Shown here: in pieces, positions 32,372 through 40,329 of the stretch | How positions within the stretch are numbered: the first letter of the stretch is position 1 | Layout: each line of letters opens with the position of its first letter | From: RDXT01 sp033765305 | Lineage (GTDB): Bacteria > Bacteroidota > Bacteroidia > J057 | Assembly (NCBI GenBank): GCA_033765305.1 | Contig: JANRID010000073.1 | Location: 87,572-151,571, forward strand | Direction of reading: 5' to 3' | DNA: 64,000 bases | Program-made: the position numbers and the translations under genes | The notes under the pieces: model-generated | Seen by the model: only the letters and a program-made list of their open reading frames with translations | Databases searched by the model: none | What the model was told of the DNA's origin: nothing

Positions 32372-35245
32372 TTATTTCTTGATGATATCGTCCAGTTCCA
32401 GCTCCACCACCTGCCCGTAGGCAGCCAGTGCAGCCTTGTCGAAGCGGCGGGCGTCGCCCAGCACCGTGATCACCAGCGGACGGCCCTGGATCTGGCTGCG
32501 CCAGAAGCCCAGGAGGTCGTCGAACTGCATCGACTGGTACGCCTGGTACTTGGAGCGGTTGGGGTCCTCGGTGAATCCCTTGAGCATCCAGGCATCCCAG
32601 GTCTGGGCCATGTCGCGGAACTCAGGCCGGTTGCTGTACACCTCCTGAATCAGGCTGTTGCGGATCAGATCCATCCGCTCGCGTTTTTCGGGCAGGGCCC
32701 GGATCAGGCCGCTGACCACTTCGAGCGCTTCGAGCGTCTTGTCGCTCTGGCAGCCGACGTAGGCGCTCAGGTAGCCCGGATGGCCGGGCCGGAGCGGGGT
32801 GCGGTAGGCACCGCCTGCGCTGTAGGCCAGCGCGCGGTATTCGCGCACTTCCTGGAGCATCAGCCCCGAAAATCCGCCGCCGAAGTAGGTGTTGAACGCA
32901 TCGACCGCAGCCTGCTGCGCAGGCGTATAGGCATCGCCCTGCACATAAAAGTAGATCTGGCTCTGGATGGCGTCTTTGTCGTCGATGAGCAGCACCTGCG
33001 GTGCTGTGTAGGACTGCACCGGGCGCACCTGCGGGGCGTCGTGCTGCTTCGGGGCCGCAGGGTAGGGGAGGTGGCGGCGCAGCAGGGCCTGCACCTCGGC
33101 GGCGGGCAGCTTGCCGGCATAGTAGGTCTGCGACTCATAGCCCAGTGCCTCGCGGAAGGCTGCCAGCAGGGCTGAGGGTTCGAGGGCTTTCAGCTCTTTG
33201 GCGCCGTAGCGGCGCAGGTAGCTGGATTCCGGGCCGTAGAGCATGTATTCCTGCAGGGCGCGGCCGCGGGCGTCGGGCTCGCGCTCTTCGAGCTTGCGGC
33301 CTGCGATGGCATCGTTGACCACGGTCTCAAGCTGGTCTTCCGAAGCGCGCGGGTCGCGGAGCAGCAGCCCCAGCAACTGGAGCGCCGGCTCCAGGTTGGA
33401 TTCGATCCCGGAGAGGGATACGGTGAGGTATTCGCGGGAGGCGCCGACGGAATAGCTGCAGCCGAGGCGCTGGAAGGCGCTCTTGAGCGCCAGCTGCGAG
33501 GAATCGCCGGCACCGGCGTAGCCGATGAGCGGCACGGCAGCCTCCAGGGCGGGGATCAGCCGCTCGCCGGCTTCGAAGCGGACTTCGAGGCTGAAGAGGC
33601 CGTTGAGCGGGTTGGGCGTTACGGCCAGGGATGCCCCCGATGCGATGGGCAGGCGGGCGAAATCCGTTTCCGGGTTCACATAGCGCGGCTCGTAGGACTG
33701 TTCCGGCAGGGCCTTGAAGCGCCTGGCGTAGCCGGATTCGGCGCCTTCCGCCGGCAGCACGGGCTTGAAGCCCGGCTTGTCGAGCTTGGTTTTCTTCGGA
33801 AGGCCGCGTCCGGCATGGATGGCAAGAAAATCATCTCCATAGTAGCGCTGCGCTGCTGCCACCACCTGCGCCTTGGTCAGCGCCTGGATCTGAGCCGGAT
33901 ACGCGAGCACATCCTCCCAGCGCTGCCCCATGACGAAGGCCTCGCCGATGGCGATGCCGCGCTCGGTGAGGTTTTCGAGCTGCTGCTCGAAGCTGCGGAT
34001 GATTTCAGACTTCGCGGCTTCCAGCTGCGCTTCGGTAAAGGCGCCCTCGCGCAGCTTGCCGATTTCGGCCAGCACGAGCTTTTCCGCCTTGGGCAGCGAC
34101 TGGCCGACGAGCTTGGTTACATAGAAGAAGACGCTTGCGCCGTGGTCCTTCTCGGCCTGGGGAAAGCCCCCGGCGAAGGTGAGCTGGTTGTCCAGCACGA
34201 GGCGGTTGAGGAAGCCGGTCTCGGCTTCGTTGAACAGCAGGTAGTTGCACAGATCCAGGGCCGGCTCGTCCGGGTGGCCCGAGGGCACCGCCCGGTAGCC
34301 GAGCACCCCGATTTTGACCGGCGCCACGCGGATATTCACCTCTTCGCGCCCGCTGAAGGGCGCTTCGGGATATTCGGGAAACGGCGGCGCCTCGCCGGGC
34401 GGCAGCTGGCCGAAGGTTGCCTCGATGAGCGGCTTGACCTCCGCCGGCGAAAAGTCGCCTGTCAGGATGAGCGCCATGTTGCCCGGCACGTAGTACGTGT
34501 TGAAAAACTCGTACATCTTGCGCAGGGAAGGATTCTTGAGGTGCTCCACCGTGCCGAGAATGGTCTGCTGGCCGTAGGGATGCTGCTTGTAGAAGTGCTT
34601 GCCGAAGGTCTCGAAAATGGTGGTGCCGAAATTGTCCATCGAGATATTCTTTTCCTCATACACCACCTCCAGCTCGGACTGGAAGGTGCGGAAGACCGGC
34701 TTCTGGAAGCGGTGGGCATAAATATCGAGCCAGCGGCGGATCTGATTGGGCGGAAACGAATTGTGGTAGAAGGTCATGTCGCTGCTCGTAAAGGCGTTCA
34801 CGCCTTTGCTGCCGATGAACTGGAGCAGGTTGTCGAACTCGTTTCCCAGGCTGAAGGCGGCAGCCTTCGTCGACTGCTCGTTGATCTGCGCCTGGATGGC
34901 CTGGCGGGCTTCGGGGTCGGAGGTTTGGCCGAGCTGGTCGTAGAGGGCGGTAATCGAGTCGAGATGCGGCCGTTCGAGGGCGAAATCGGTGGTGCCCAGC
35001 GCTTCGGTGCCTTTGAACAGCATGTGCTCGAGGTAATGGGCAATGCCGGTGGCATCGGCGGGATCGTTTTTGCCGCCGGCATTCACCGCCACCGCTCCGA
35101 AGATTTCCGGGCGGCTGCGGTCTTCATTCAGGTACACGGTGAGGCCGTTGGGAAGCCGGTAGGTTTCCACGGCCAGCGGGTTTTGCGCAGCCAGGGGGGC
35201 CGCAGCCAGCATCAGGGCAGCGAGCAGCAGTACAGGACGGTTCAT
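32372..35245 (-). CDS. M16 family zinc peptidase (insulinase-like, two-domain)
   Basis: A 957-residue secreted peptidase. The ATG at 35245 begins a signal peptide (MNRPVLLLAALMLAAAPLAA). The N-terminal M16 domain has the zinc-binding motif HYLEH (H70, E73, H74) and the downstream glutamate in VVYEEKNISMDN; the second half (about 490-957) is an M16 repeat without the zinc motif and ends with a basic tail. This two-domain arrangement is as in pitrilysin-like proteins that degrade peptides in the periplasm. Alternative upstream starts exist but precede the signal sequence. It is separated from the Crp/Fnr gene by 55 bases. Confidence 0.92.
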   Translation of the reverse strand: MNRPVLLLAALMLAAAPLAAQNPLAVETYRLPNGLTVYLNEDRSRPEIFGAVAVNAGGKNDPADATGIAHYLEHMLFKGTEALGTTDFALERPHLDSITALYDQLGQTSDPEARQAIQAQINEQSTKAAAFSLGNEFDNLLQFIGSKGVNAFTSSDMTFYHNSFPPNQIRRWLDIYAHRFQKPVFRTFQSELEVVYEEKNISMDNFGTTIFETFGKHFYKQHPYGQQTILGTVEHLKNPSLRKMYEFFNTYYVPGNMALILTGDFSPAEVKPLIEATFGQLPPGEAPPFPEYPEAPFSGREEVNIRVAPVKIGVLGYRAVPSGHPDEPALDLCNYLLFNEAETGFLNRLVLDNQLTFAGGFPQAEKDHGASVFFYVTKLVGQSLPKAEKLVLAEIGKLREGAFTEAQLEAAKSEIIRSFEQQLENLTERGIAIGEAFVMGQRWEDVLAYPAQIQALTKAQVVAAAQRYYGDDFLAIHAGRGLPKKTKLDKPGFKPVLPAEGAESGYARRFKALPEQSYEPRYVNPETDFARLPIASGASLAVTPNPLNGLFSLEVRFEAGERLIPALEAAVPLIGYAGAGDSSQLALKSAFQRLGCSYSVGASREYLTVSLSGIESNLEPALQLLGLLLRDPRASEDQLETVVNDAIAGRKLEEREPDARGRALQEYMLYGPESSYLRRYGAKELKALEPSALLAAFREALGYESQTYYAGKLPAAEVQALLRRHLPYPAAPKQHDAPQVRPVQSYTAPQVLLIDDKDAIQSQIYFYVQGDAYTPAQQAAVDAFNTYFGGGFSGLMLQEVREYRALAYSAGGAYRTPLRPGHPGYLSAYVGCQSDKTLEALEVVSGLIRALPEKRERMDLIRNSLIQEVYSNRPEFRDMAQTWDAWMLKGFTEDPNRSKYQAYQSMQFDDLLGFWRSQIQGRPLVITVLGDARRFDKAALAAYGQVVELELDDIIKK

Positions 35246-35378
35246 GAGCATCTGGAAAACATGAGCAAACATGATCGGAGATATACGCATTCCCGCATAC
35301 AGACGGGAAAGGGGCTGGACGGGTTGGCTGTTCAGGAAAGAAACACACAGCCTGCGGCGCTTGTTTCGGCACCCGCGC

Positions 35379-36383
35379 TCAATCTGGCTGTTCGCCCGCC
35401 CGGAGGACCACACTGTACTGGTATTCGCCTTTTTCCCGTTCTACGATCACCGGTACGCGGGAAAGCTGAACTTCCACAAGGAGCCGCTCCATCGCGGCAT
35501 ATCGCGGGTCCGGAATCTGGAACGGCAGCCAGTAGGTCACCGACAGGTAGTCTGAAACCGATTCATCGTACACCATTCCGCAGCAGTCGAAGGAGACCTG
35601 GTTGACCCGCTCCGCCAGCTGCCGGTACCAGCGCTCCGCTTCGGCAGCATCGTAGGTCTGGCCAAAGTCTGCAACCACGACCTGCCGCCCGCCCAGCCGG
35701 GATCGGCTGATGTAGGTTTGCTTCGAGCCTTCGACCTGAATGCGCGATTCCCACTCCTGGCTCAGAGACACAAACCCGCCGGTTTGCGGGATGGTATCGC
35801 CTTTCAGGCTGCTGAAACGGTCCGGAAAGGCGGCGACGATGGCATTCAGCTGCGATTCAAAGGTCCCGGGCACAGCGTCTGTGCGCAGCGCAGCGGCCTG
35901 CGGGCTGTCTGCCAGGGCCGGAACCGGCACCCCGGCCCCGCCGGGAATCAAGCTGAAGCCGCTGAGGCCGATATTCCAGAAGATATCCCCGGTAAGCTGC
36001 AGCGATTCGGGCATATGCCGGTTTTCAGCCGCAGGCAGCATCAGAATGGCCGAATAGCCGTCCGGAAGCTTCAGCAGAAGCCATGCATGGTAGTCCTGCA
36101 GGAGCGGGCGGCTGGTATTCCGGGCGTCGAGGGTGGCGATGCCTTCCGGCCAGCTGTCCTCCTCGATGCGGGAGAGAATGACCTCGGTCCGGGCGGGGCC
36201 GAGATGATCCCGCAGGGCCGCTACCGCCTCGGCATTGCTGCGCAGCCGGGGCGTAGAGTACAGCTCGCCGGTATTGGTCAGGCGGACCGGATACATCTGC
36301 TGGCCGTAGAGGCAGCATCCTGCGGCCAAGCCGGCTGCCAGCAGCATCGTACGGAAACATTCGGACATCATGATGCGAAACAT
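35379..36383 (-). CDS. Hypothetical secreted protein
   Basis: A 334-residue protein not matched to a family. Chosen start at 36383 gives a signal peptide (FRTMLLAAGLAAGCC, ending around residue 27); two later ATG codons (36371, 36368) are possible. The mature part contains several aromatic and glycine-rich strands (HAWLLLKLPDGYSAILMLP, GGRQVVVADFGQTYD) and a helix EAERWYRQLAERVNQV. It lies between the LytTR regulator gene and the M16 peptidase gene and may be cotranscribed with the former (29 bases apart). No function proposed. Confidence 0.66.
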   Translation of the reverse strand: MFRIMMSECFRTMLLAAGLAAGCCLYGQQMYPVRLTNTGELYSTPRLRSNAEAVAALRDHLGPARTEVILSRIEEDSWPEGIATLDARNTSRPLLQDYHAWLLLKLPDGYSAILMLPAAENRHMPESLQLTGDIFWNIGLSGFSLIPGGAGVPVPALADSPQAAALRTDAVPGTFESQLNAIVAAFPDRFSSLKGDTIPQTGGFVSLSQEWESRIQVEGSKQTYISRSRLGGRQVVVADFGQTYDAAEAERWYRQLAERVNQVSFDCCGMVYDESVSDYLSVTYWLPFQIPDPRYAAMERLLVEVQLSRVPVIVEREKGEYQYSVVLRAGEQPD

Positions 36384-36411
36384 GGAGGGGGCACTGGAAG
36401 GGAAGCCGGAC

Positions 36412-37185
36412 TCAGTCCTCGGGCCCGGCAGACATGCGTTTGAGAAATTCAGCCTTTTTGCGGGCCGCCACATCGATGACGGTGCCGTCCATCAGCTCCA
36501 CGTAGCCGCCCCGGCCGCGGATGTAGTTTTTGAGGAATCCGAGGTTGATCAGGTGGGACTGATGAATGCGGAAGAAGTTGTAGTCCTTCAGCATCTCCTC
36601 GTATTCCTTGATGGTGCGGGAGACGAGAATGCGGCGCCCATCCTTGAGGAAGATAAAGGTGTAGTTGCGGTCGGACTCGCAGCGGATGATGTCCTCGGGA
36701 TTCACGACGGTGAATCCGTTGGTCGTAGGGAGCACGATGCGCTTGAGCGGCTGGGAGAGGCTGCGGATGTTCTGGATCAGCGCCTCGAACTGGGCGGCCT
36801 GCTGGCCGGATTCTGCGGGCTGCTCGCGGCGCTTCTCGGCTACGCGCTCCACCGCCGACTGCAGCTCTTCGATATCCACCGGCTTGAGGAGGTAATCGGT
36901 CGCGGCAAACTTGAAGGCACGCATGGCGTACTGGTCATAGGCGGTCGTGAATACGACATCGAAGCCTTTCCACCCTGCCTTTTCCAGCACCTGGAATCCG
37001 TCCCCGTCCGGCAGCTCGATATCCAGAAACAGCAGATCGGGGCGATGCGCTTCGATCGCGGCCAATCCCTCGGCCACGCTGCCGCCGATGGCAACTACCT
37101 CTACGTCCTGGCAGTACTCGGTGAGCAGATCCCGCAGCAGCTCCTGGCTGTTTTTCTCATCCTCTACAATCAGCGCCTTGATCAT
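36412..37185 (-). CDS. LytTR-family response regulator
   Basis: A 257-residue response regulator. Residues 1-120 are a receiver domain (MIKALIVEDEKNS; phosphoacceptor aspartate in LLFLDIELPDGDG; conserved threonine in VVFTTAYDQY and lysine in YLLKPVD). Residues about 150-257 form a LytTR DNA-binding domain (IVLPTTNGFTVVNPEDIIRCES, FFRIHQSHLINLGFL). The ATG at 37185 starts the receiver; the upstream in-frame extension is not part of it. No kinase gene is adjacent; LytS/YehU-type kinase at 21.4 kb is a possible partner. Confidence 0.94.
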   Translation of the reverse strand: MIKALIVEDEKNSQELLRDLLTEYCQDVEVVAIGGSVAEGLAAIEAHRPDLLFLDIELPDGDGFQVLEKAGWKGFDVVFTTAYDQYAMRAFKFAATDYLLKPVDIEELQSAVERVAEKRREQPAESGQQAAQFEALIQNIRSLSQPLKRIVLPTTNGFTVVNPEDIIRCESDRNYTFIFLKDGRRILVSRTIKEYEEMLKDYNFFRIHQSHLINLGFLKNYIRGRGGYVELMDGTVIDVAARKKAEFLKRMSAGPED

Positions 37186-37257
37186 GTGCGTATGCGTCAG
37201 TCGGCTTATCCGGAGCAAAAGCGGGCAGAGCAGGCCCGGCTTGCCGCCCCGGATATG

Positions 37258-37265
37258 CAAAGATA
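37258..37265 (-). promoter_or_regulatory. Consensus -7 box of the LytTR regulator gene
   Basis: On the minus strand TATCTTTG is an exact match to TAnnTTTG, about 73 bases before the chosen start codon and 48 bases past the glycerate kinase stop. It supports the start at 37185. Confidence 0.6.
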
Positions 37266-37312
37266 TTCAAATGTGCGGAAAAGCCATACGGCTGAAAAAA
37301 CCGCCTGCGGGA

Positions 37313-38446
37313 TCATGCGGGCCGGCCCATCCAGCAGGCGAGCCCGGCGGCGGCTTCGCGGAGCAGGGCGTAGGCATTGCGCCGGGCTTTGCGGAGGGGC
37401 ATAGGTCCGGGCAGCATGGAGCAGGCGTAAGCCAGCCCGAGGGACTGCCAGGCCTGCACGGGCAGGTCGAGCGTGCCGCAGACTGCCACAGCGGGCACGC
37501 CCGCGTGCTGCGCCCGCGCGCACACGGCTGCGATCAGCTTGCCTTCGCCGGTCTGGGCATCGAGGCGCCCCTCGCCGGTGAGCACCAGGCTGCAGCCCTG
37601 CAGCAGCGTGTCGAAGCCGGCCGCATCCAGCACCAGCTCGGCGCCGGAGACGAGGCCGGCGCCGAGGAAGGCTGCCGCGCCGCCGCCCAGTCCGCCGGCT
37701 GCGCCGGCGCCGGGCAGGTCCGCGGTGTCGCGGCCCAGATCTGCTGCCCAGCAGGCAGCCAGCTGCCGCAGCCCGCCGTCGAGCAGCGGAAGATCTTCCG
37801 GGCGGGCACCTTTCTGGGGGGCGTACACCGCAGCAGCGCCCTGCGGCCCGCAGAGCGGATTGCGCACGTCGCAGGCCGCCCGCACCTGCACCCGCCCGCC
37901 GAAGGGCCAGTCCGGCGGCAGCAGCACCCGGCGGATCTCCGCCAGGCGGGCGCCGGAAGGCGGCACCGGCCGCCCTGCCGCATCGAGCAGTTGCACGCCC
38001 AGGGCTGCGGCCATGCCGGCCCCGCCGTCGTGGGTGGCGCTGCCGCCCAGGCCGAGGAAGATCTCCTCCGCCCCGCCCGCCACGGCATGGCGGATGAGCT
38101 CGCCCACACCGTAGGTGGTGGTATGCATCGGATTGCGCTCCTGCGGCGCCAGGAGCTGGAGCCCGGCGGCTGCAGCCGTTTCGATGAAGGCCCTGCGGCC
38201 GTCTGCGGCACGCAGGTAGCGGGCCTGGATGGGGCGCATCAGGGGATCGTGGACGCCGCAGGCGGCCCAGCTGCCGTTCCAGCGGGGCAGCAGCGCTTCG
38301 GCGGTGCCTTCGCCGCCGTCGGCCAGGGGGCAGAGGACCAGCTCCGCTTCCGGGCAGGCCAGGCGGATGCCCTCGGCCATGGCGCGGGCGGCGTCAGCCG
38401 CCGTGAGCGAGTCCTTGAATTTGTCCGGGGCGATCAGCCAGCGCAT
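37313..38446 (-). CDS. Glycerate kinase (GarK/GlxK type)
   Basis: A 377-residue glycerate kinase. Family motifs: IAPDKFKDSLTAADAA at the N-terminus, CPLADGGEGTAEAL, the GLGGSATHDGGAGMAAALG nucleotide loop and a CSLVLTGEGRLDAQT segment near residue 290. It phosphorylates D-glycerate in glycolate or glucarate degradation. Length equals E. coli GlxK. No glycerate-producing genes are close, so its pathway partner is elsewhere. It sits 127 bases upstream of the LytTR gene on the same strand. Confidence 0.95.
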   Translation of the reverse strand: MRWLIAPDKFKDSLTAADAARAMAEGIRLACPEAELVLCPLADGGEGTAEALLPRWNGSWAACGVHDPLMRPIQARYLRAADGRRAFIETAAAAGLQLLAPQERNPMHTTTYGVGELIRHAVAGGAEEIFLGLGGSATHDGGAGMAAALGVQLLDAAGRPVPPSGARLAEIRRVLLPPDWPFGGRVQVRAACDVRNPLCGPQGAAAVYAPQKGARPEDLPLLDGGLRQLAACWAADLGRDTADLPGAGAAGGLGGGAAAFLGAGLVSGAELVLDAAGFDTLLQGCSLVLTGEGRLDAQTGEGKLIAAVCARAQHAGVPAVAVCGTLDLPVQAWQSLGLAYACSMLPGPMPLRKARRNAYALLREAAAGLACWMGRPA

Positions 38447-38563
38447 AGCAGTCCGTTGCAGGCGTCAAAATAGCGAGGCGCTGGCAGATTTCCTGCTGCC
38501 GGCCCCGGAAAAACCAAACCGGATTGGCATTGAACAAAAAATGATCAAAAAAATCGTTCCAAA

Positions 38564-38579
38564 TTAGTTTATTTACTAA
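38564..38579 (+). promoter_or_regulatory. Candidate operator: inverted repeat upstream of the XRE-S24 regulator
   Basis: TTAGT (38564-38568) and ACTAA (38575-38579) are perfect inverted half-sites with a six-base AT spacer, inside a locally very AT-rich 60-base patch that contrasts with the surrounding GC-rich DNA. It is 70 bases before the regulator start; autoregulation is inferred. Confidence 0.45.
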
Positions 38580-38648
38580 ACCCTTTATATATTGCTAAAT
38601 ATTTCCCGGACCCCTCGCTAACTGGCTTGGGACCTCAATGATACCGCC

Positions 38649-39464
38649 ATGAGTGATAGAGAGAAACAGATTATCGGCAAGAATCTGAAGCACCTGCGCC
38701 GGATCCGCAACATGACCCAGCAGGAGCTTGCGGACGAGCTTGGCATCCGCAGATCCAACATCGGCGCCTACGAGGAGTGCCGCGCTACCCCGCGCTACGA
38801 AACCCTGGAGCGGATCTCGGAGTATTTCAGCGTCTCCATCGACATGCTGGTCAAGGAAGACCTATCCTCCATGCCCGAAAACGAGTGGAAGAATGTGACC
38901 CCCAACGGGCGTCCCGACTACGAGGGCAACAAGCTGCGCATTCTGGCCGTGCCGGTCGGCGCCGACGGCAAGGAGAACATCAGCGTGGTGAACAGCAAGG
39001 CTTCCGCAGGGTATCTCAACGGGCTGGCCGATCCGGAGTATATCGAGCAGCTGCCCAATTTCCACCTCCCCATGCTCGGCACGGGCACCTACCGTGCCTT
39101 TGAAGTCAAAGGGGACTCGATGCTGCCGATCCGCTCCGGGACGATGGTCGTCTGCGAATACGTCGAAAACTGGCGCGACATCAAGGAAGGCCAGACCTAT
39201 GTGGTCATTTCCCCTCGCGAAGGGATCGTATACAAGCGCCTCTCCCTCCGCAATTCCCGCGAGGGGGCCCCGGTCCTGATTCTGCGCTCCGATAATCCGC
39301 TCTATCCGCCGCAGGAGCTGCCGCTCGACGAGGTGAAGGAGATCTGGAAAGCCAAGCTCTATATGTCCGAGCAGTTTCCGGAGCCGGACCTGACCCTGGA
39401 GCGGCTGTACGCCATGGTGCAGGACCTCCAGCAGGAGATCGGCCGGATCAAGCACCAGCGCTGA
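38649..39464 (+). CDS. XRE-family regulator with S24 (LexA/CI-like) self-cleavage domain
   Basis: A 271-residue DNA-binding protein. Residues about 10-65 form an XRE helix-turn-helix (LKHLRRIRNMTQQELADELG). A linker leads to an S24 peptidase domain with the three features of LexA-type autocleavage: an Ala-Gly bond at A120-G121 (KASAGYLNG), the nucleophile S157 in VKGDSMLP and the general base K196 in IVYKRLS. The spacing (37 and 39 residues) is close to LexA. A C-terminal helical tail (about 240-271) may dimerise. Such proteins occur widely in Bacteroidota and may respond to DNA damage; a canonical lexA may exist elsewhere. AT-rich upstream region holds a palindrome. Confidence 0.9.
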   Translation: MSDREKQIIGKNLKHLRRIRNMTQQELADELGIRRSNIGAYEECRATPRYETLERISEYFSVSIDMLVKEDLSSMPENEWKNVTPNGRPDYEGNKLRILAVPVGADGKENISVVNSKASAGYLNGLADPEYIEQLPNFHLPMLGTGTYRAFEVKGDSMLPIRSGTMVVCEYVENWRDIKEGQTYVVISPREGIVYKRLSLRNSREGAPVLILRSDNPLYPPQELPLDEVKEIWKAKLYMSEQFPEPDLTLERLYAMVQDLQQEIGRIKHQR

Positions 39465-39584
39465 GCCGGTCCGGGATGCGCTGCGCCGCCTCCGGAATGC
39501 GCTTCCGCCGCACGCGGGCCGCATTCCGGAGGATGCTGCGGGGCAGGGCGAAATGTGTACCTTGCACAGGCAAACTGCCTTCCC

Positions 39585-40328
39585 ATGATGCATCCGCTCC
39601 TCCAGCTCTGCGCTGCCGGCCTGATGGCCCTCGCATGCCAGTCTCCGGCGCCGGCGGCTCCGCCCGTCCAGGCTTCATCGCCTTCCCAAGCCTCCGCGCC
39701 TTCCGCTGCTCCGCCTGATACGCCGGCGCTGGAGCGCCAGATCATCGCCCAGGGGCTTGTGGAGATCCGCCAGGTATCGCCGGAGGTGGTGGTGGAGATG
39801 AAATACTCCACTGAGGACAACTTCCTGCGCCGGGATGTGTACGGCGAATTTGACGCCTGCTATCTCCAGCCGGAGGCCGCCCGGATGCTGAGCCGTGCGC
39901 AGGATGCCCTGACTGCAGCCCATCCCAAGCTGCGGCTGATCGTCTTCGACTGCGTCCGCCCGCGCTCCGTGCAGCGGATCATGTGGGACCTGGTGAAAAA
40001 TACCCCGCAGGAGCCCTATGTCGCGCCGCCGGGCGGCGGCGGCTCCATGCACAACTACGGCTGCGCCGTGGACCTGGGGCTTATTCACCTGGATACCGGC
40101 CTGGTGGACATGGGCACGCCCTTCGATTACTTCGGCGAGCTGGCGCATCCGGCGCTTGAAAGCCGCTTTCTGGCATCCGGCGAGCTGAGCCGTGCGCAGG
40201 CATCCAACCGCGCCATTCTGCGGAGCTGCATGCGCAGCGCAGGATTTCAGGGCATTCCCCATGAGTGGTGGCACTTCATCGCCTTTTCCCGCGAAGAGGT
40301 CATCCGGCGGTACCGGATCGTAGAGTAG
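39585..40328 (+). CDS. ddpX: D-alanyl-D-alanine dipeptidase (VanX/DdpX, M15D family) lipoprotein
   Basis: A 247-residue zinc peptidase. The ATG at 39585 opens a signal peptide whose lipobox ends at C18 (LMALAC), followed by an alanine/proline/serine linker (about 20-48). The M15D domain has the active-site arginine in FDCVRPRSVQ, zinc ligands in SMHNYGCAVDLGL (His and Asp) and in EWWHF (His), with catalytic Glu preceding. VanX cleaves D-Ala-D-Ala dipeptide; here the lipid anchor implies an envelope peptidoglycan-recycling role rather than vancomycin resistance, since no vanHA genes are present. A TACCTTGC element lies upstream at 39558. Confidence 0.9.
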   Translation: MMHPLLQLCAAGLMALACQSPAPAAPPVQASSPSQASAPSAAPPDTPALERQIIAQGLVEIRQVSPEVVVEMKYSTEDNFLRRDVYGEFDACYLQPEAARMLSRAQDALTAAHPKLRLIVFDCVRPRSVQRIMWDLVKNTPQEPYVAPPGGGGSMHNYGCAVDLGLIHLDTGLVDMGTPFDYFGELAHPALESRFLASGELSRAQASNRAILRSCMRSAGFQGIPHEWWHFIAFSREEVIRRYRIVE

Positions 40329-40329
40329 T

